Assembly: GCA_018398585.1 (NCBI GenBank)
Contig: JAGTTD010000008.1
Coordinates: 7,514,501-7,578,500, forward strand
Direction of reading: 5' to 3'
DNA length: 64,000 bases
From: Simmondsia chinensis
Lineage: Eukaryota; Streptophyta; Magnoliopsida; Caryophyllales; Simmondsiaceae
A model generated the notes under the pieces. The model made no database searches and had not been told where the DNA came from. It was given only the letters and a program-made list of their open reading frames with translations. Shown here one piece after another: positions 11,842-23,253 of the stretch. A program made the position numbers and the translations under genes. The stretch's first letter is position 1; the number at the start of each line of letters is the position of its first letter.

Positions 11842-14800
11842 TTATCCTTTTTTTTATTGTAGTACGTGAAATTAATTGCGATTTCTATTTGACTACTATA
11901 CCCTCGTGTACATTGAGTGCATTGTGTGACTATTAGTACCTGTTCACAGCTAGTGTATGAACGTTGCTAGTAATGGAGCTCAAAACTTGAGGCCATCTTC
12001 AAATGGGTTGGGGAAGGGATGGATTAAAAGCGACGAGGGGAGCTTAAGAATAGGAACATTAAATGTTGGCACACTAAGGGGAAGAGCCTTGAGTGGCTCA
12101 AATGATGATGAGGAGAAGGATCAACATATTGTGTCTGCAAGAGACTAAGTGGGTAGGCACAAAAGCAAGAGTTGTGTTAGAATATAAATTGTGGTTCTCG
12201 GGTCAAGATAGGTTGAGAAATGGAGTGGGTATCATTGTGGATAGCTCCCTTAGGGACAAAGTAGTAGGGGTGACTAGGATTAGCAATAGGATCATTAGTA
12301 TCAGGTTGGTTTTAGATGGGGAGGTACTGAACATCATAATTGCCTACGCACCTCAGGTTGGGCAGACAGCGTAGGAGAAGGCTAGATTCTAGGAGGACTT
12401 TGACTTCACAATGCAAAGTATACCCCAAAGCAAACAAGTTATGATTGGGGGTGACTTTAACGGGCACATGGGAGTGAACACGGAAGGTTATGCACCCTAG
12501 CATGGAGGATTTGGTTTTGGAACGAGAAATGAGGAGGGTAAGGCCTTGTTTGACTTTGCCGCTACCTATGACTTAACAGTGTTCAACTCCTTCTTCAAAA
12601 AGCGGGAGGACCACATCGTCATGTATCAGAGTGGTGGAGCAAAGACCCAAATTGACTACATATTACTAAGAAAGTCGATCCAAAAGGATTGCAAGGATTG
12701 CAAGGTTATCCCTGGGGAGGACCTCTCAACACAACGCAGGGTAGTGTGCGCTGAGGTCAAGGTCAAGAGAAGGACCAAGAAGGCCATCAAACCAACACAG
12801 CGATGCACACGCTGGAGGGATTTGAAGGGGGAAAAGTCCCAACTATTTAGGGAAAGAGTAGAGGCTGAACTTCGACGGGATTGCGAGAGAGATTTAAACC
12901 ACATGTGGAACCATGTAGCCCAAAAGATAAGAGAGGTGGCAAGTGAAGTCCTAGGAGTATCTAAGGGAGGACCACCAAACACTAGAGAGACCTGGTGGTG
13001 GGGCAGGGAGGTCCAGGAAAAGATCAAGGCCAAATGACACTGCTTTAAAGAGTGGGATCATAGTGGTGATGAAGACAAGAGATAACAATAGAAATAGGCT
13101 AAGAAGGAAGCAAAGGTAGCAGTAAGAGACGCACAAACAAAAGCCTTTGAGGAGTTCTACAAGAGGTTGGATACAGCTGAGAGGGCTAGGGACATCTACA
13201 GAATTACAAAAGGAAGAGAAAGGAAGACTAGGGACCTGGACCAGGTCAGGTGCATAAAGGGGGCTGATGGACAAGTGCTCGTAGACGAGCAACAAATTAA
13301 AGCTAGGTGGAAATCCTACTTCCACGAGCTGTTCAACGGAAAGGGAGATACAGTTATATCCCTGGAGGAATTATAGGCACCGGTAGAGCCCGAGGCCCAT
13401 TACTACTGCACCAGAGTAAGACCCGAGGAAGTGAGGGGAGCATTAAAGAAGATGGGCAGGGGTAAAGCAGTCGAGCCAGATGGAATACCCATTGAGGCAT
13501 GGAAATGCACTGGAGAAGTGGGCATCAGATGGTTGACCAAATTATTTAACCAAATTATCCAAGGGGAAAAAATGTATGACGATTGGCGAAAGAGTACACT
13601 AGTTCCTGTCTATAAGAACAAGGGCGACATACAGAGTTGTGCCAACTACACAGGAATCAAACTGATGAGCCACACTTTGAAGCTTTGGGAGCGGGTCATA
13701 GAAAGAAGGCTTCGACAACAAGTAGGAGTCTCAATAAACCAATTTGGATTTATGCCAGGCAGGTTGACGATAGAAGCTATTCACCTCCTACGGAGGGCTA
13801 GAGAGTGCTATAGAGATAAACAAAAGGACCTTCACATAGTTTTCATAGATATAGAGAAGGCATATGATAGAGTACCAAGAGAGGTCCTATGGAGGGTCCT
13901 GGAGGGGAAAGGCATCCATGAGCCCTATATATGAGTCATCAAGGACATGTACGAAGACGCCCAAACCATTGTGCGCACAACTGAAGGGGAGACAGACGCT
14001 TTCTCGATTACAGTGGGGGTACACCAAGGATCAGCCCTCAGTGCCTTTCTGTTCATTTTGGTTATGGATGAGCTCACTAGGCACATCTAAGAGGACGTGC
14101 CTTGGTGCATGCTTTTCGCTAACGATATAGTCCTTGTGGGAGAATTTAGGGAGGAGGCAAATGAGAAACTAGACCGCTGGAGGAGGACCTTAGAATCGAA
14201 AGATCTAAGACTCAGTAGATCTAAGACAAAGTATATGGAATTCAAGTTCAGCACCTCTACCTTACCAAGCACAGAAATCATTAAGATTGGATCTGAGAGC
14301 ATACCACAGAAAGAGTGCTTTAAATACTTGGGTTCCATGGTCCAACATGACGGAGAAGTGGACGCAGAAGTCAACAACAGAATTAAAATGGGTTGGCATA
14401 AAAGAAGGTTGGGATCCGTAGTACTATGCGATAGAAAGTTCCCCTTAAAGCTAAAGGGTAAATACTACAAGACGGTAGTGAGACCTGCTATGACTTACGG
14501 AGCAGAGTACTAGCCAGTAAAGAGTCATCACAGAGATGAGGATGTTAAGATGGATGTGTGGACACACAAGAAAGGACAGGATTAGAAATGACGTCATAAG
14601 AAGTAAAGTAGGCATCACCCTAATAGAGAACAAGCTGAGGGAGCAGCGGCTGCGGTGGTTTGGGCATGTTAGGAGGAGACCCACCAATGCCCTTGTCAGG
14701 AGATGCGAGCAACTCCATATTATAGATGGAAAGAGACGGAGAGGCCGGCGTAAGAAGAGATGGATGGAGACGATCCGACGGGACCTAGCATATCTCAACC

Positions 14801-15832
14801 TGAATGAAGAGCTGGCCCTAGATAGAACTCAGTGGAGGATTAGTATAGGTGTACTAGATGTAGCTGAGTAGGAGCATCGTGCTATAGTAGGCTCGTACTA
14901 CTACCAGTGAATGCCTGGCCGTGTTTCGGCATGGTTTCGCTGCCAATGTTTCTACGGTTGGATGGAGACTAATCGATAGATGCGAATAGCAGAAGAGGCC
15001 GGCCAAACAAAAATTGACCAGAGCTGTCTAGGGCAGACTAGAGATTCACCATTTCCCGTCAGTAGATGCGTACATCTACATACAGGGATATCTAATCCTC
15101 CACTTGAGACTACAAGATATAGAAGAATTCCATGAAGACAATCCAACAGGATCTCGCCTACCTCAACCCAAAAGAAGTGACGGCCCTAGTTTGAACTTAG
15201 TGGAGGAAGATTATAGGGTTATCTGATATAGTTGTGTAGGTGCATTCAGTATCGGTAAACTGTGGTAGGCTCGTTTGCGTGCACGTAGTATGGGTGTTGG
15301 CTTGGTCGTTTAGGACTCCTAGGATCTAGCACCGTGGAATATAGCGTCACTCTCTATACTCCACTCTTCTCTATTGTGCTACACTCTCCCACTCTCTCTC
15401 TATCTATCCCTTGCTCACTCCACCCTCTTTTGTCTCTCTCTCTCTCTCTCTCTCCTCCTATCTCTCTACTCTCTGTTATGCTCTAACCCACACTATGATT
15501 GCACTATGGCACATGTATAACCCCCCCCCCCCCCCCCCCCTCTTATGCTTGTATGCTTCCACGCGCATACATACTTAGATACTTGCATGCTTATTTCACT
15601 AATTCATGTGTGAATTCATTTGTGATTAATTCATTGGTGATAAACTAATTATTTTATTACAGGCGTACACACACTTATCCTTAATTGGATCAAATATAGG
15701 TTGGGGGACCTCGAAAACAGTCTCTCGTCAAGGTCTCACCCTGATGGGGTAAAACTGCATACATTCTTCTCCTCCCAGACCCTGTGCGAGCGGGAGCCTT
15801 CCAGGAACTGGGTTTGTTGTTGTTGTTGTTGT
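11842..15832 (+). mobile_element. RTE-clade LINE, 4.0 kb, near full length, inserted in the MULE
   Basis: It lies between exact 16-bp duplications (11826-11841 and 15833-15848). In order it has a short 5' region, an endonuclease-reverse transcriptase ORF (about 11990-14871), a pyrimidine-rich 3' UTR (15340-15545, including a C run at 15522-15540) and a conserved 3' end near 15690-15832 finishing in (TTG)n. The (TTG)n tail in place of poly-A, and the single EN-RT ORF, are RTE-clade features. Its insertion postdates the MULE. It separates the transposase from the PMD gene without destroying either. Confidence 0.9.
11990..14871 (+). pseudogene. RTE endonuclease-reverse transcriptase, broken
   Basis: The endonuclease part shows RIGTLNVGTLRG (about 12045), CLQETKWVG (about 12135), NGVGIIVDSSL (about 12220) and GGDFNGHMG (about 12450). 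The RT part shows GRGKAVEPDGIPIEAWK (about 13455), NYTGIKLMSHTLKLWERVIE (about 13650), VFIDIEKAYDRVPREVLW (about 13840) and FANDIVLVG (about 14115). The C-terminal WFGHVRRRP...RKKRWMETIRRDL segment (14650-14800) is typical of plant RTE ORFs. Stops and frameshifts occur near 12148, 12372, 13036, 13375, 13934 and 14513. The catalytic F-A-D-D box reads F-A-N-D, which should abolish polymerase activity. Confidence 0.85.
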
Positions 15833-15848
15833 AATACAGTGTTGTAAT
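15833..15848 (+). repeat. Right target duplication of the nested RTE LINE
   Basis: Exact copy of 11826-11841, directly after the (TTG)n tail of the LINE. Confidence 0.9.
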
Positions 15849-15934
15849 ACGTACTATTAGCAATTGTAATTAAATGTATAAATGTAATCCTATCCTTGTG
15901 TTGCGATCGATTGGAATGTTATTTTTTTAGAGCA

Positions 15935-17635
15935 GTGGCAAGAGGACGAGGAGGACGACCATCCATTAGTCGATATGCCGAGGAGAATCCTGGTCCAGAT
16001 GACAATTCAATGTTGCATCTTCAGGCCATGCATCGTTCGGAGGACATTTGAAATGGAGTGGTATGTTCATAAGTAACGGTTAGCCTTAATGTATTACGTA
16101 TGTATTTGCTTGAATAGTTGAGTGACATGCTTGATGTTTCGTGTTATAGGCGGACGACTAAATCAGGGAGAGGAAACACAGTCCAATAGACCCTCACCCA
16201 TCAGTACAACCTCTTATCGTACAAGCTGGTCTCGTTGGAGTGACCCAAATAGGTCCAATCAAAATTGATAATGCCTTGATTACTGCTTTGGTAGAGAGGT
16301 GGAGGCGGGAGACTCATACATTCCACCTACGTGTTGGTGAGATGACTGCCAACACTGCAGGATGTTGCAGTTTTACTGGGTCTCCGCATAAACGGCCTGG
16401 CAGTCATTGGTCCTTCTAGCTATCGCTGGGGGAACCTGTGCGTGCAATTATTGGGTATAGATCCCCCTAGACATGGCGGCATGATAAGAACTACATGGTT
16501 GAAAGCACAGGTACAGCAAGGACCCCAGCTAATGCTGATGAGCAAGTGCTGTTGCAGCACGCCAGACTGTATGTACTGTTCGCCAACTACACTAGTAGTT
16601 GGACATCACTCATCCACCTACCCTTGCTTGAAACTATGGAGAGATGTAACTAGTATAGCTGGGGGTCAGCAGTGCTCGCTAACCTGTACAGACAATTGTG
16701 TTGATGCTGCATGCAGCGCAGCAGTCAATTAGGTGGATGTGTTTTGTTACTTCAGGTACGGATTGCAATTACATTCATGTTTAATGTTCCAATATGTAGC
16801 ATTATCCCAAATCTTATAATTCATTATGTGCAGTTGTGGATGTGGGAGCACTTACACATCGGTTGACCACTTATCGCCGCCCCCATCGTAATCAAGTTGC
16901 AGATGATAATCCGCCATCGGCATTGAGCTCTCAGTAAGATAAAATATTCTATTACTGTGTCGCCTTAATGTACATATAATATTACGTATGCATTTTAATA
17001 TAATTCATATTCTATTTAATCAGTTGGAATGCTGCCTTAACATTCTGCGAGTCTCCAAGGCACAATCAATCCTTCTAGAGGGAACAGCTTGATGCCCAAG
17101 AACCACATCAGGTATATGCATGTAAATGTACATATTTCTTTGAAGTTCAATATTTATTGTAATGATCGAGTAATTTTATATGTTCTTAGGTTAATTGGAC
17201 AACATACCGGCAATCCAGGTTGAACACATTGCCTTGAATTTGTGTCGAGGGCCATCACATCTGGACATATGTAGGACCTTTGATATTCTTCGACATTGTA
17301 GAATTACATTGCCCAGATAGAGTGCTGCGTCAGTTTGGATTGACGCAGCATATTTCATATCCTGTCGATACTCTCGACACGCTGCACAATACATCTCATC
17401 ATGGCAGGCATGACGAGAACTAGGCTATATATCACGTGCACTGGGTCGAGGTGTGGAACACACGGGAGCAAAGTATCACCGACCTGCCTTTTCCTTCGAC
17501 ATTGCTTACAGAGTACATGGACTAGTACTTATCTATCACTAGGCGTGTCATCGGATGGCGTGAAGTTCAATCTCCACGCCACCCTCGGCTAGTTTATGAA
17601 CCAAGTGGCAATCGTATTCAACGAGCTATAAGTAC
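15935..17635 (+). pseudogene. Plant mobile domain (PMD, MAIN/MAIL1-like) gene carried by the MULE, decayed
   Basis: Segments of the PMD fold appear in order across frames: an N-terminal RPSISRYAEENPGPDD (about 15955), IDNALITALVERWRRETHTF (about 16265), TLQDVAVLLGLRINGLAVIG (about 16355), QVLLQHARLYVLFANYTSSW (about 16545), YSWGSAVLANLYRQLC (about 16655), WNAALTFCESPRHNQSF (about 17025) and FFDIVELHCPDRVLRQFGL (about 17285). Reading them needs frame shifts near 16340 and 16525, two or more introns with AG acceptors (for example before 15931 and before 16149), and readthrough of several stops. PMD proteins are known from plants both as host genes (MAIN, MAIL1) and inside transposons. The biochemical role in transposons is unknown. 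Confidence 0.8.
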
Positions 17636-17639
17636 ATTG

Positions 17640-18252
17640 AAAACCTTTGTCCTGTCACCTCTTATACATTATGTTTTAATAACATGAAAAAGTACTATGT
17701 GATAGATCGGCGCTTTTAGACAACAACTAGAAGGGTAACTCAGGAAATACATGACACTGCTCGCCACACCGTACAGTCTCTCTCCGTAGAAGTTCTAGGT
17801 GGTTGCAGTACTGCAATGGATGCTATGGGTGACGAACCTGAGTTCTGACGAATTCTGCATGACAAAGGTGTCAACTATAATATTTTACATGCTAAGGAAG
17901 GAAGTAGACGTGAACTTCCTCGACGGCGCAGTTACTCGGTTCACACGGAGTCCACACCTTCGCGACATCGTGCTGAACCTAGTCATAGGTCCACATGAAA
18001 TTTTGATCCTTAAGATGTACATTACTTTTTTTTTTTTTGATATTGTAATACGATATATGATTGTTATTTATTATTATTCGAGTTATTTACATTTTTAGTA
18101 CCTCGACTCATGTAGTTTTAATATTTTATTATTATCGTTGTAATTATGTAATATGATACAATCACATGTAGCATGACGGATGAGGAATATATTGTACGGG
18201 TGGGGTTGCAGTCGGATTCTCGCATCGTTAGCGGGAGGTAGGGTCGTTGCCA
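17640..18252 (+). other. MULE 3' region between the PMD gene and the right TIR
   Basis: Probable C-terminal tail of the PMD gene (about 17715-17825, with a VTQEIHDTARHTVQSLS-like reading), then AT-rich 3' sequence. A separate 99-codon frame at 17799-18098 shows no known motif and is probably chance. Confidence 0.4.
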
Positions 18253-18367
18253 TGCAACCCATGCAACAGGTGATGAATAGTAAATAGTGCCAGTTTGTTA
18301 AATATTTTTCAAAACATGCTAAATTTCTATTTTTTTTTTCAAATGGTACCCTTTTGCTAAGAGACTC
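18253..18367 (-). repeat. MULE right terminal inverted repeat
   Basis: Reverse complement of 7343-7457. Followed at once by CATGTTTTC (18368-18376), the right copy of the 9-bp target duplication. Confidence 0.92.
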
Positions 18368-18376
18368 CATGTTTTC

Positions 18377-19925
18377 ACACTTCTTTCTTTCGATAGTTAG
18401 AGTCTCATATGACTAGAATTTTATCGTTGTTTTGTATTTTCTAAGTAGAATTATTTTATGTATTTATTTATTTTTTGAGCATAATTCTAAGTAGAATTAG
18501 ATTAGACTTAGATTTGGACTATAAATGTGATAGCTGCTTATAAATAGCTTGTACCTCTGCAAAACGATTTAGTTTTTTCTAGTTGAAATTGAAAGTGATT
18601 GTTGTTCTTTGCTCTTCAAGAAGAACGAATTAGCTTGAATATTTTTCCCCCATTTTAGATAGCTTCTTTTCACAATTTAATTTAAGGTGTGCGATTCTTC
18701 TTTCGACGCATTCAATTGAAATCGTACGTCAGTTGTTGATGTGGGAATAATGGCAGCCATGACGGAGAATAGTTCAAATGCCAAGAATATAATTTTGTTG
18801 CATCATAAATGTATTAGAAATGGTTGTATTAGTTCCCCTAGTGCAAAATTCTTCACTTTTTGATTTAGGGCCTATTTGGCATTAGTTTGTAAAATTAATT
18901 TTTTAAAAGTACATTTTGTAGAAGTACTTTTGTAAAAAGTGTTGTTTCAAAGAAGTTGTTTGTGTTTCTTCATGAAGCGCTTATGGTATTATTATGAGTG
19001 TTTGGCCATTGTTTAAAAAAGTACTTTTTTGTCATATACTAGAATTGAAATTAACAAAAGTTCTTTTCTAGTTAAAAACATCATCCCAAAAATCATTTCA
19101 AAATCAAAATTTCACACTGTAATCATGTCCAGAACACATAATCACGTCCGACACACAACTTACAGTAAGTAACATAACTTGGAAATCTGGGTTGTATGTT
19201 GACACATGGGGTAGTTATCCCTTGGCACAGGTTTTTCCCCCCATTTGGAAGAGAAGTTTGGGAAGAAATGTGTGTACTCTAATTCACACTTGATTTCATA
19301 TATAATCCTCTTTAGTTTCAGATTTGATTACTTGTTTTAAATCATCCTCCTGTCTTTAAATTCTTAAAAACTCATTCTCTTTATATTCACTTTGTAATAA
19401 TGTTTCATTATATATTCAGGACTATTTCACAAGGAAGAAATAAGTCTTAAGGATAGTGGTTCGATATATGCCTCTAGTACTTGGTTCTAATCATAATTTC
19501 TATAATAATTGTAAGACTCATTTCTTATCATATGCATGACTTCTTCTCTTCTAGAGATGATTGTGAACTTTGTGAAAATATACCATTTTGATATCAAGAG
19601 CTTTCATGGTTGACAGAGGAAGATGCACTTCCTAATCACTAACTTCAATGTGATTTATGTCATGAACACCCCGAAGCTTCCACCCATCAACAACAAGATT
19701 AATTTAACCTAAAAATGTTTTGCTTATGATTATGTTCTAATATTATTAAAATAATTTTATTTAGGGATGTTTGTTGGTTCAAACCCGGACCGAACTGGAC
19801 CAAAGTGGTCCGACCACATTTAATTGATCTGGTCCAATATTGGAGCGATTACTTCATGGATTAGACTAGACCGAACCAATATAGGCCATTTATCATTTCT
19901 TTCTTTTAATTATGAGTTGAATTTA
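18377..19925. other. AT-rich intergenic sequence, no gene seen
   Basis: No coding motif. 18870-19030 has the GGCCTATTTGGCATTAG...AAAAGTACTTTT style of an old dispersed MITE-like repeat, but I could not pair its ends. 19785-19880 is rich in GGTCC/GGACC words. Confidence 0.4.
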
Positions 19926-20400
19926 GGGCTATTTACATTTTAGTAGCCAATGTTTTTGGGAAAAAAAAATGGACCTTGACTTTTCTGATTTAACAAAAAA
20001 GCCTCTAAATTTTTATCGCATCAATAAAAAGACTCTTTTCTGGCGTGATGACGTCATTTTTCATCGACAGAGCAAATGTGGTAGCCGCATTTTTATTAAT
20101 GCTACAACAAAATGACAAAAATACACTTCAATACCCTTGTTTTTTAATTTATAAGCATGAAATTTGCGATGTATATAAAAACTATCTGTTTTCTCATAAT
20201 TTGTTTAAAAATATGGTTATTAATATTTTTGTCATTTTATCGTAGTTTTAGTAAAACAACAGTTATCACGTCAATTCTGTTTACGAAAAACGACTTTGTT
20301 ATGCCAGAGAGAGGTCTTTTTATTAATACAACAAAAACTTAGGGGCCGTCTCATTAATTAAAAAATGTCAGGGTCTTTTTTTTTTTTTTTTACTTCCGAA
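19926..20400. mobile_element. Degenerate MULE-type MITE (foldback)
   Basis: Left end GGGCTATTTACATTTTAGTA, followed by GGACCTTGACTTTT and ATCAATAAAAAGAC. The right half pairs with this in inverted orientation (GTCTTTTTATTAATAC at about 20313 and GTCAGGGTC at about 20368). It resembles the better preserved element at 39763-40578 in both its terminus and the AATAAAAAGA words. The right terminus is lost in a T run, so no target duplication is readable. Confidence 0.55.
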
Positions 20401-20721
20401 CACATTAGATACTAAGGTCTCATGTTTTTTCTTCTAGTTGAGAGAGGGTTTTCATGTAAATACAAGTGTAGATTGTTTCGTTATTTTGGTGATTTTACGC
20501 TTCCGCTTGTTGATTGTGTGAATTTTCGTAACAAAATTAGTATATTTTGTCAAACTTGAGCAACTTTAAAGGCATCTAACAAAAAAATTAGACTAAAGTA
20601 TTAACATTAGAAATAATAGAAAATGCAAAACTATAAAATAATCATCCACGAAATACATCAGCCTACCAAATGCAATGACTCGCCATAACAATTTATATTT
20701 ATTGAACTTGATCCCAACAGT

Positions 20722-21243
20722 TAGGTGTGTAAAAAAAGCTGAGCCTTGCCGAGCACCCCTTTGTTAGAACTTGAGCTCGATAAACCTTATCAAGCTCAAG
20801 TTCAACCTGAGCTTTTATCTAGCTCTCAAACCCTTTGTTTGAGCTTGATTTGTTAAGATTTTAATATATTTAAAGCTTGGCTCGATTAAGACTTATTAGG
20901 CTATTCGAGCCAATTTGAGCTCCTTATCGAGCCGAGCCGAGCTGAGGTCGTTATTGAGCGACATCGAGCTCATAACCAACACAAGCATATTATTGATTCG
21001 AGCTCCTATCAAGCTGAGCTATTCGAGTTACTGTCGAGCCATTATAGAAATATTTTGGAGTTAATATTAACTGTAAATGAGCCCTTGACAAGCTCCTAAA
21101 GAGAGAATTTTCTTGACGAGCTTGTTCGTGCTTGAACTTGGCTCGATAAGTTATTGAGCTCCAATAACGTACACAAATGAGCCATAATCAATTGAGAACA
21201 TGAGTACGTAGTTCATAAAACATTTAGTTCGTTTACACTCTTA
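20722..21243. mobile_element. hAT-like MITE with GAGCTCGA-rich body
   Basis: Ends are TAGGTGTGTA (left) and the reverse complement TAAGAGTGTA (right). Both follow the TAGNGTGTA-like pattern of plant hAT elements. Flanks are CCAACAGT (20714-20721) and TCAACAGT (21244-21251), an 8-bp duplication with one mismatch. The body consists of degenerate GAGCTCGA/GAGCTTG words on both strands and codes for nothing recognisable. Confidence 0.6.
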
Positions 21244-21483
21244 TCAACAGTGTGACCCCTTTTTATTTGATTCTCTTATTCCTCAATTTTCCAACTAATA
21301 ATCAATAGAATTCTTGATTTGATTGATTCTCTTATTCCTCAATTTTCTAACTAATAATCAAAAAAATTCTTCAACGATTGACTAGAAATAATTAATATAG
21401 GCATTTATAAGCTCATTTTTAGCTAATTTTATTCCCAAATATTACAAGTCTAAAATAGCCTAATTGTATTCAAATAATATATA

Positions 21484-21760
21484 GGATAAATTACATATTA
21501 GTACCTCAGGGTTTGATGTATTAATTTTCAATCTATAAACTTTGTGAAATAATGTTTTGGTCCAGAAAGCTACATGTATTTAATAAAATAATCCCAATAT
21601 ATAAGAGTGCAAAATAACCTCAGCTTTCATTCTTTCATGTCATTGTTTGGACTATTTTATTAAATACAAGTAACTTTTTAGACTAAAAAATTACTTTACA
21701 AAGTTTGTGGACTAAAAAATGAATATATTAAACCTCAAGGTACTAATATGTAACATACCC
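21484..21760. mobile_element. MULE-type MITE, 277 bp
   Basis: Inverted arms: GGATAAATTACATATTAGTACC on the left pairs with GGGTATGTTACATATTAGTACC on the right. Similarity extends inward through about 90 bp, including AACTTTGTGAA/AACTTTGTAAA. Flanks TAATATATA (21475-21483) and TAAAATATA (21761-21769) agree at 8 of 9 positions, as expected for a 9-bp Mutator-type duplication. Confidence 0.65.
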
Positions 21761-21995
21761 TAAAATATATAGGAAGTTCAACAACGTGAATCGGGTTAGG
21801 TCTGCTCTAGGCTTTTTGGGTTTGAATCGGACCGAAATGGAACCCAAAATAAGCTCAATTGGAAGACCGAGGATCGGACCAAAATTGAATCGGTCTAATA
21901 TAGTCTTGGACCAAATGACTCGATCCACTCCGATCTTTCTTTACGGATCAGTATATGAACACCCCTAATTTAATTAAAATTTTTCCCTCATACTA

Positions 21996-22156
21996 CAATA
22001 ACAACAACAATATACCAAGTGCCTCAAGAGCTCCTGCAAAAGTAGGGTCTAGGGAAGGTGAGATATACGCAGCCTTATCCCTTCAGGGTGATACCCTAAA
22101 GAGAGGCTATTTTTGAAGACCCCCAATTTGAGACACTAATTTTTTTTTTTATTTAT
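21996..22156 (-). mobile_element. Short RTE-tailed retroelement (161 bp)
   Basis: Minus-strand copy of the conserved RTE 3' end: AATAACAACAAC at its left is the complement of a (TTG)n tail. It is followed by the complement of GAGCTCTTGAGGCACTTGG and of GGTATCACCCTGAAGGG. A 10-bp duplication CCTCATACTA flanks it (21986-21995 and 22157-22166). It is either a severely 5'-truncated RTE LINE or a SINE using the RTE tail. Confidence 0.65.
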
Positions 22157-22336
22157 CCTCATACTAATTTATCTTATTTTACCTAAAAGTCCCATGTACT
22201 AATTTAAATTAATACCTGTTTAAAAATTAATTTACTCCAAGTCATCAAATTAATTTCTAATTAAAAATGAATTGTTATAATAGTTACATGAATAATCTAT
22301 AAGGCGAATATTATGTAAAAAAGGAACAATAGTCAA

Positions 22337-22522
22337 TATTAGAGTTAGGACAGTCCTTTAGGGTTAATTTGCAATTACTCTTCTATCCCTAGACTTATTA
22401 TTATGGTCTAAGAGTAATATTGTAATTCTTCTCACTGTGGCTCTCCATATAGGGAGGCTCTTTGTACTCTTCTAAAGCATCCAATGTAAGTGAATTTTCA
22501 TAGGAGTTTATGATATTTCACA
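22337..22522 (+). repeat. 5' LTR of copia A
   Basis: Aligns with 33339-33534 through AAGTCCT/CAGTCCT, GGTTAAT, GCAATTACTCTT, CTTATTATTATGGTC and CTCTCCATATAGGGAGGC. The TATA-like TATATAAGGAGG in the right copy corresponds to CATATAGGGAGG here. Confidence 0.85.
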
Positions 22523-22536
22523 AGGTATTAAAGCCA
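22523..22536 (+). other. Degenerate initiator-Met primer binding site
   Basis: AAGGTATTAAAGCC directly after the 5' LTR corresponds to TGGTATCAGAGCC with changes. Its position at the LTR edge supports the call. Confidence 0.65.
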
Positions 22537-23236
22537 TGTTCTAATTGAAAATTAGCTCTTGATTCCTCTCTCTATTCTTCTTTCTCTGATTTTCTTTAAA
22601 TTCCTTATTGAGTTCTCTAATTGTTTTAAGTTTTTTTTAAAACACCAAATTGTTTTAGGGTTAAAAGTCCTTTTAATTACTTATTTTCTATTTATTTTAT
22701 ATACTACCCATGGTAGCTTCCTCCTCTAACCCTAACCCCGGCACCACCGGCTCACTACTGGCTGCTTCCTTAGGCATGTTCAATCCTGCCATAGTGACAT
22801 CAGCCACCACCTGCCAAGTGGTCCACTCCCAATCCCCTTTCAGCTCTCCTCTCACCCCCTTCTCAAGGTCAACAATGATGCCTAATCTCTCTCATATTGG
22901 TACCATCATTGCTGACTCTTTCCTACATGGTGTATTGGATACCGGTGTTGCCATCTCCAGTACTTCATTACCCTTTGTGAGGCCTACAACGACCCAACCA
23001 CTTACGTTTGGCATCTTACTAACCCTCCCCCTACCTCGGTTCATTATCTTTTTAGTTGTGGATTGCCGTCGTTCTCCCTATACGGTGCTGCATATGGCCT
23101 CCCATTGCCGCCGACATTCCTTATCGGTGAACAAACCCAAAACCTACCAGCCCCATGCATTGGCTCATCATTTTCCCCTCCCTTCTTTTTACTTACCAAC
23201 ATTATTACTATTAAACTTGAAAATGCTACTGATTAT

Positions 23237-23253
23237 CTTGCATGGAGGGGACA
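23237..23253 (+). repeat. Left target duplication of RTE LINE 2
   Basis: CTTGCATGGAGGGGACA, repeated exactly at 27764-27780. In the gag frame it encodes the LAWRG segment, so the copia gag reading is duplicated on both sides of the LINE. Confidence 0.92.

Larger units (their letters stand above)
7343..18367 (+). mobile_element. Mutator-like element (MULE), 11.0 kb, with transposase, PMD gene and nested LINE
   Basis: The element is bounded by inverted repeats of about 115 bp, both starting GAGT and then TTAGCAAAAGGGTACCATTT. A perfect 9-bp duplication CATGTTTTC flanks it (7334-7342 and 18368-18376), the length typical of Mutator superfamily insertions. Inside, on the plus strand, are a decayed MuDR-type transposase (9317-11741) and a decayed plant mobile domain gene (15935-17635), with an RTE LINE (11842-15832) inserted between them. 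Without the LINE the element would be about 7.0 kb. Ends and target duplication are intact, but the transposase carries several stops, so movement would need proteins from elsewhere. Confidence 0.92.
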
